DNA from: Serripes groenlandicus
Taxonomy: Eukaryota; Mollusca; Bivalvia; Cardiida; Cardiidae
DNA: 64,000 nucleotides
Direction: 5' to 3'
Assembly: GCA_031761405.1 (NCBI GenBank)
Contig: JASEVX010000001.1
Location: 42,169,359 to 42,233,358, forward strand
Position numbers and translations under genes: made by a program. Shown here one piece after another: positions 48,501 through 54,500 of the stretch. How positions within the stretch are numbered: position 1 is the first letter of the stretch; each line of letters opens with the position of its first letter. Under the pieces are notes generated by a model, which was not told where the DNA came from, did not search any database, and worked only from the letters and a program-made list of their open reading frames with translations.

Positions 48501-51500
48501 TAAATCCATAGCAGACAACTATGGAAAAATAAAGAAAATGAAAGTTTGATTATTGAATCAAAGGGGGAAATTGTTCAATGTTTTGAAAGTTGTCTGCTGC
48601 AAACGCATAGTGCATCTGTAAGTAAAAAAGTGACGCTCCGTGTCAAAGTAAAGCTGATTTACTAATAGTACTTTAACACTTTCTTATATATAACAAATAT
48701 TCAGCATGAAAATGTTTAGTCAAAAATCTCTATTAGTGAACTGAGTAAAGTTGAAAAAGTTGTGGCAAAAGGAGAGATTGATCACAATGTATTTAAAAGT
48801 CACCTGCTGCAGAGGCGTCAGAAATTGTCTATATGTGGGAAAGGGTTAAATTATCTTCTGTGCTCAGAAATGAACTCCATGAAAAGAAAAAGTATTCTAA
48901 TTAGTCAGGTTAACCCTTTCCCTCATATAGATGCTTTCTGACGCCTCTGCAGCAGACAGCTTTTTGAAAACATATTGACAAAAGAAGAAATTGCTCAAAA
49001 CGAGAAATTTCTCCTTTTGCCACAATGTTTTCCACTTTTAGTCATCCAAAGGTTATCCATTCAATTATAGAGATTTTCTATTTTTTGACAAAATATGTTC
49101 AAAGTCGTCTGCAGCAGAATTGTTGTATGAGGTAAAGGGTTAGGAATGCATTTGATTTTGATCAATTAGATACTCAGGAGCACAAAGTCAGACCTCAGAA
49201 TTTTAACATTTACCCTGTCCTACATACAAAATATCTTCAGCCGACGAGTTGAAAAAATCTAGAAAAAAGTATGAAAAATTGATATATATGATAATTATAG
49301 ATTAGAGATGAAAAGAGTGTGTGTGTCTCGTGCCCCGATAGCTCAGCATGTAAGGACAAGGGGTATCAATCCCGGGGTTGTGATTTTGAACCACCGCTAA
49401 GCAAATCATTCTTTCCGATGATTGACGAAGGTCATTGTGACTTGTGTCATTTGTCTTTCACCTACGGGCTAAATAATCTAAGTATGGAATTCTGGTGTAA
49501 AAAAAACAGGATATACACGTTAGGTTAGCTGGCAGTAGTAATATAACTGAAATACTGTTGAAATTGGCGTTAAACTCCAATCAATCAGTCAATCTATGAA
49601 AACATTGAGGCAAAAGTATTTGTTAAACATATTATATCAGATAAATGGTTTATAGTTAAAAGTTTTCTGTCACTTTTTTCAGGTTTAAGGTGATCTTGAT
49701 GACTATTGTAAACATCATCCCATCTATTGGTACTTACGGTGGTGTCATGTTTGTAAGTATATGTTAATCCCTTTTTCCCACATACAACAAATCTGCAGCA
49801 ATAGACTTTGAAAACATTTAGTCAAAAGTCTAGAACATATACGGTAAGTATAATTAGTAAAATAATAACTAAACAGTGTTGCAAAAGGAGAAATTGCTCA
49901 TTATAAGCATTTACTCCTTTTGCCACAATGTTTTTAAAAGTTGTCTGCTGCAGATGCATCCAAGGGCATCTTTATGTGGGAAAGGGCTAATCCCATTACT
50001 TAATATGACAATTGTAGATACCCTTGCAGAAGAAGACTTTTTGAAAACAGTGTGGCAAAAGTAGAAATTGCTCAAAATGAACGGTATCTCCTTTTCTAAC
50101 AGTGTTTTCTTCTAAATATATAAAAATAGTAATATCAATGTTGAGTGTGTTACATCAATTTCTTCTGAAATGTTTAAGTTTAACAACTTCCAAATATCAT
50201 ATGAGGTAAATGAGTTAATCAGTAGAATAACCCATTTATCTGACCTCTTTTTGAGGATTAACATTGAACCATAAAATACGGTGGAACAGAGGTGACATGT
50301 GTACATTTTTATTTATCTCGCGCGCACAACATACTTAGTTGTGCGCACAAGATACTATGTCGAGCGCATGACATAGTATCTCATGTGCACAACATACTAT
50401 GTTGTGTGCACGAGATAATTAAGTTGTGCGCACAAGTTACTTTGTCGTGCGCACGAGATACTATGTTGTGCGCATGAGTTACTAAGTCATGCACACAATA
50501 TAATTAAGTTGTGAGCACAACAGAGTATCTCATGTGCACAACTTAGTATCTCGTGCGCACAACTTAGTATGTCGTGCGCACAAGATAAATAAAAACATAC
50601 ACATGTCACCTCTGTGCCACCGTAATAAATGGACAACTTTTGATGTATCTGATGCAAACAGCATTTTAAAAATAAATGTCTCTGTTTTCTTCTCAAATAA
50701 TAAATTTGTATTTCTAATTTTCCAAATGCAACCCTTTTATCCTTTTATATTTTCAATGCAAAATACTTTAAAGATATCAAATTATGTAGACCATTTAGCC
50801 TTTTACCTGATAATTTTTGACATCTTTATATCAGACCACTTTTGAAATCATTGTGAGTAGAGGCAAAATCACTGTTAAACACTTTCAAATCGTGAGTTCA
50901 AAATTTCGTGATTTTTGTCCAAAATCAGGTGTTTTGTTTAATTCGTGATATCCGGACTAAATGGTTCAAACAACCTAAGTAACAAGAAGCTATATGTGAA
51001 AAACTATAATGTGTAACTGGTTTGTACCAAAGTGTCAACACTCAAGGTAAAATGCAGTCTACCTGTATCAAATCAGTTATCATACTTTTAAGAAATTGTT
51101 CGCGGTAATTATGAATTTTCGAGGAAATTAATTCATGAATAATAGAGAAAATTAATCTAATGCGAATAAAACCTGTTTTACAGTACCCAAAAGGAAGAAT
51201 TTCTCTTTTTCCCATATTTTCAACCTAGTACTGGTATCTAAATTGTACTTTAAATTTTCTACATATTACAGATTTTTCCCCAGATGTTAACAAAGAAAAC
51301 AAAAACATGAAAATTCTCTGTAAACGAAAGTATAATTATGGAGCAATTTCTCCTTTTACCATAATGTTATCAAAAAGTGTACGCTGCAGAAGCATCAGAA
51401 AGCGCATTTATTTCGGAAAGGTTTAACCATTTCCCAATTAAATATGCATTTTGATACATTTTCAGCAGACAGATTTTCCCTTATCTTTTGCTCAGAAGTT

Positions 51501-54500
51501 TTCAAAGTCGTTTACTGTAGATTTGTTGTATATATATAAAAAAGAAATCGATTGATTTCAAACCTATAATTTCCCTATTTCAGGTAATGTACTATCTGTT
51601 TGCCATAATTGGAATGGAGATGTTCCATGGACAGATAAAATATTATGGTGCCGCTACTTACAATACTTCCAATCCATCGCAAATGTTTTGTGGGAATAGC
51701 AAACTAAATGGAACATGGTTCTACCAGTTTCATTATTGTAACAATAATTTTAATGACATTAGAAACTCCTTTGTTATACTGTTTGAGTTGACAGTTGTGA
51801 ATCAATGGCATGATATCCTTTTTTGGTCATCATCATCATCATCATCATCAGTAGCTTCTTCATCATCATCTTATTCATCACCACCATTATCATCATCGCA
51901 ATAACCATTATAAACATCCTCCTCCTCATCATCAATAGATTCTTCATCGTCATCTTATTCATCCCCATCATTTTCATCATCATCATCATCATCAGCATCA
52001 ATAGCTTCTTATTCATCACCACCATAATCATCATCATCATCACAGTTACCATTATAAAGATCATCATCATCAATAGCTTCTTATTCATCCCACCTTTATC
52101 ATCATCATCATCATCAACATCATCACAGTTACCATTATAAAGATCATCATCATCAATAGCTTCTTATTCATCACCACCCTTATCATCATCATCATCACAG
52201 TTACCATTATAAAGATCATCATCATCAATAGCTTCTTATTCATCACCACCCTTATCATCATCATCATCATCATCATCATCCCAATTACCATTATAAACAT
52301 TCTTCTCCTCATCATCACCTATCGATGAATCTAAAATAAAAAATTTCTTTGTTATACTGTTTGAGCTGACAGTTTTGAATCAATGTTTTCAATTCTATGT
52401 TTATGTCACACTTTCAATTTGTCCATATATTTTAGCTTTATCCTTCATAAAACAAATCTGCAGCAGACGAATTTGAAAATATCTTAGGAAAGATAGAAAA
52501 GATCTATAAATGAAAGGTTAATTATTGAATAGAGTTGAATACATTGCGGCAGAAGGAGAAATTGCTCATTATTCTTTTTCAAAAGTTGTCTGCTGCAGAT
52601 GCGTCTGCAACTAGAAATGGTTACCGGTTTTCAAAGTATGCAATCTTAACCCTTTCCCACATACACCTGATCTGCAGCAGTCGACTTTGAAAACGTCCAG
52701 GCAAAAGCACGGAAAATCCCTTTAAATGAAACAACAATAATTGAATAGAGTTGAAAACAAGGTGACTTAAGGTGAAATTGCTCGTTTTTCAAAAAGCCAT
52801 CTGCTGCAGAGGCATCAGAGAGTGTCTATATGTGGGAAAGGGTTAAAATATCCCATCAGGTTAATGGTCAAAAACATTAATTGCATTAAATATCCTTAAC
52901 GAAGCTTACTGCTGTCCTCAGGATTCGTGTTTGTCACAAACAAGGCATTCCGGTTGTACTTCTTTGCTTTCCACATGGTATGTGTTGTGATCGTTATGAA
53001 GTAAGTTGTCCCTTATTTTGACTCTCTTAACTTAGGTTTGTATGTTGGTTGGTTCGTCAATATAACATATGGTCTTGGTGAAGCAAACTTTTTCTTCAAT
53101 TTATGTGTAGCAAACCTTGGCAGGGGAACATATAGGGATAAAGTTTCGGTCATCTGTCTATCTATTTGACTGTCTATCATATTTTAACTTGCTGACATAT
53201 TGGTAGGGCAACACTTTAAGTCAATCTTAGTGAAAGTTCTTGTTTTTAGGCACAGGTAGATGTGGGTTTTTACTTATTCATCAAAGGTTTTTTTTTTTTC
53301 ATGCAACAAATTATACTAGTCATGCAGTGTTTGGCATTTTGGGGTGCTATTAACTCAGTCAAAGCTTCATTAGTATGAAATATATTTGGCCACACCTCTA
53401 GTGGTTTTTCAAAAGTTGCATTTAAGACAATTATACACTGTAAAGAGACTTAAGGCTCTAGTGAGACTGTTTGGGCGTTCAATCTTACCTGAGTCTTTAA
53501 CAATTGCACAGGCGATAAGACCCCATCATTTGTTTATTTTTCTTACAGTATTTTTGTAGCCTTTATTCTGGAAGCATTCATCATGGAATACTCTCTACAG
53601 CAAAAAGGCAAGTTTGAGTCGGCTGTGGAATCCAAAATCAAGGCTCTGGGACTTGGCATAGGACAGTAAGTGGGCTTCTCGAATAAGATCTTTCCTGTCT
53701 GCCAGCAGACGCTTAGCCCTTTTCCCATAAATCTGCAGCAGACGTCTTTTTAAAAAATGTGAACAATTTTGTGATTATTGTATAAAGTTGAATAGGTTTT
53801 TTTAAAGTAAGAACTTGCTCCGTTATTTCTCATTTTCACAATATTTTCCAAAGTCATCCTCTGCAGATTTGTGAAATACCGGGGTACGACCTATTTAGAT
53901 GTGGAAATTGATGTGATATCTTTAGAGTCATCGTTTTTGAAGTTATCCAAAAACAATATAGACAATTTGGAATTGAGAAAGTTTAAAACTTTATAGAAAA
54001 ATGAGATATCGCAGATTTTCCAAAATATCAAAGCAAACAATTGTAAAACCTTTATAAATAAAAGAACAATTATTTATTGATAGAGTTATAAACTATGTGG
54101 CAAATGAAAAATTGCTCATTAAGAACAATTATCTCCTAGTGCTTCAATGTTTACAAAAGTAATGTCCTCTGCTGTAGATGCGTCTAAATGCAAAAGTATT
54201 AAGCATTGATAGGTTTTCAATACCATTCATCAAATACCTGCTTATCTATAGATGTTCTCAAAACTAAAATGTTATTCTGCCTGTTGAGATTGTTTACATT
54301 GCATGCTTATATATATGGTCTGCATCAGCCATCAAACTGTCCTCATACATCTCCAAAGAGTTGTGAATCACAAGTGACTAGGTATTTTGACTGTACCACT
54401 ATATTTAGAAGAACCATAGATGAACTTTCCCCTTCGTCGATTCAATTTGACGCATCTGCAGCAGACGACTTTAAAAAACCATTGAGGAAAAGGTGAAATG

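Noticed and set aside
50290..50610. Short palindromic repeats resembling a CRISPR or operator array
   Set aside because: Repeats are in mixed orientation without spacers and lie between transposon-like inverted ends.
51826..51827. GT after TTTTTTG as a normal donor for exon 15
   Set aside because: It leaves phase 2 and puts exon 16 out of frame at both candidate acceptors with proper context; the surrounding bases are a poor donor match.
51584..51904. Continuous frame of exon 15 read through to a stop at 51,904
   Set aside because: The extra residues are a serine-rich translation of the ATC microsatellite and would end the channel before S6; the U12 junction restores the conserved sequence.
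51774..52318. Methionine-rich or isoleucine-rich open frames on both strands
   Set aside because: Pure translations of the ATC/TCA repeats.
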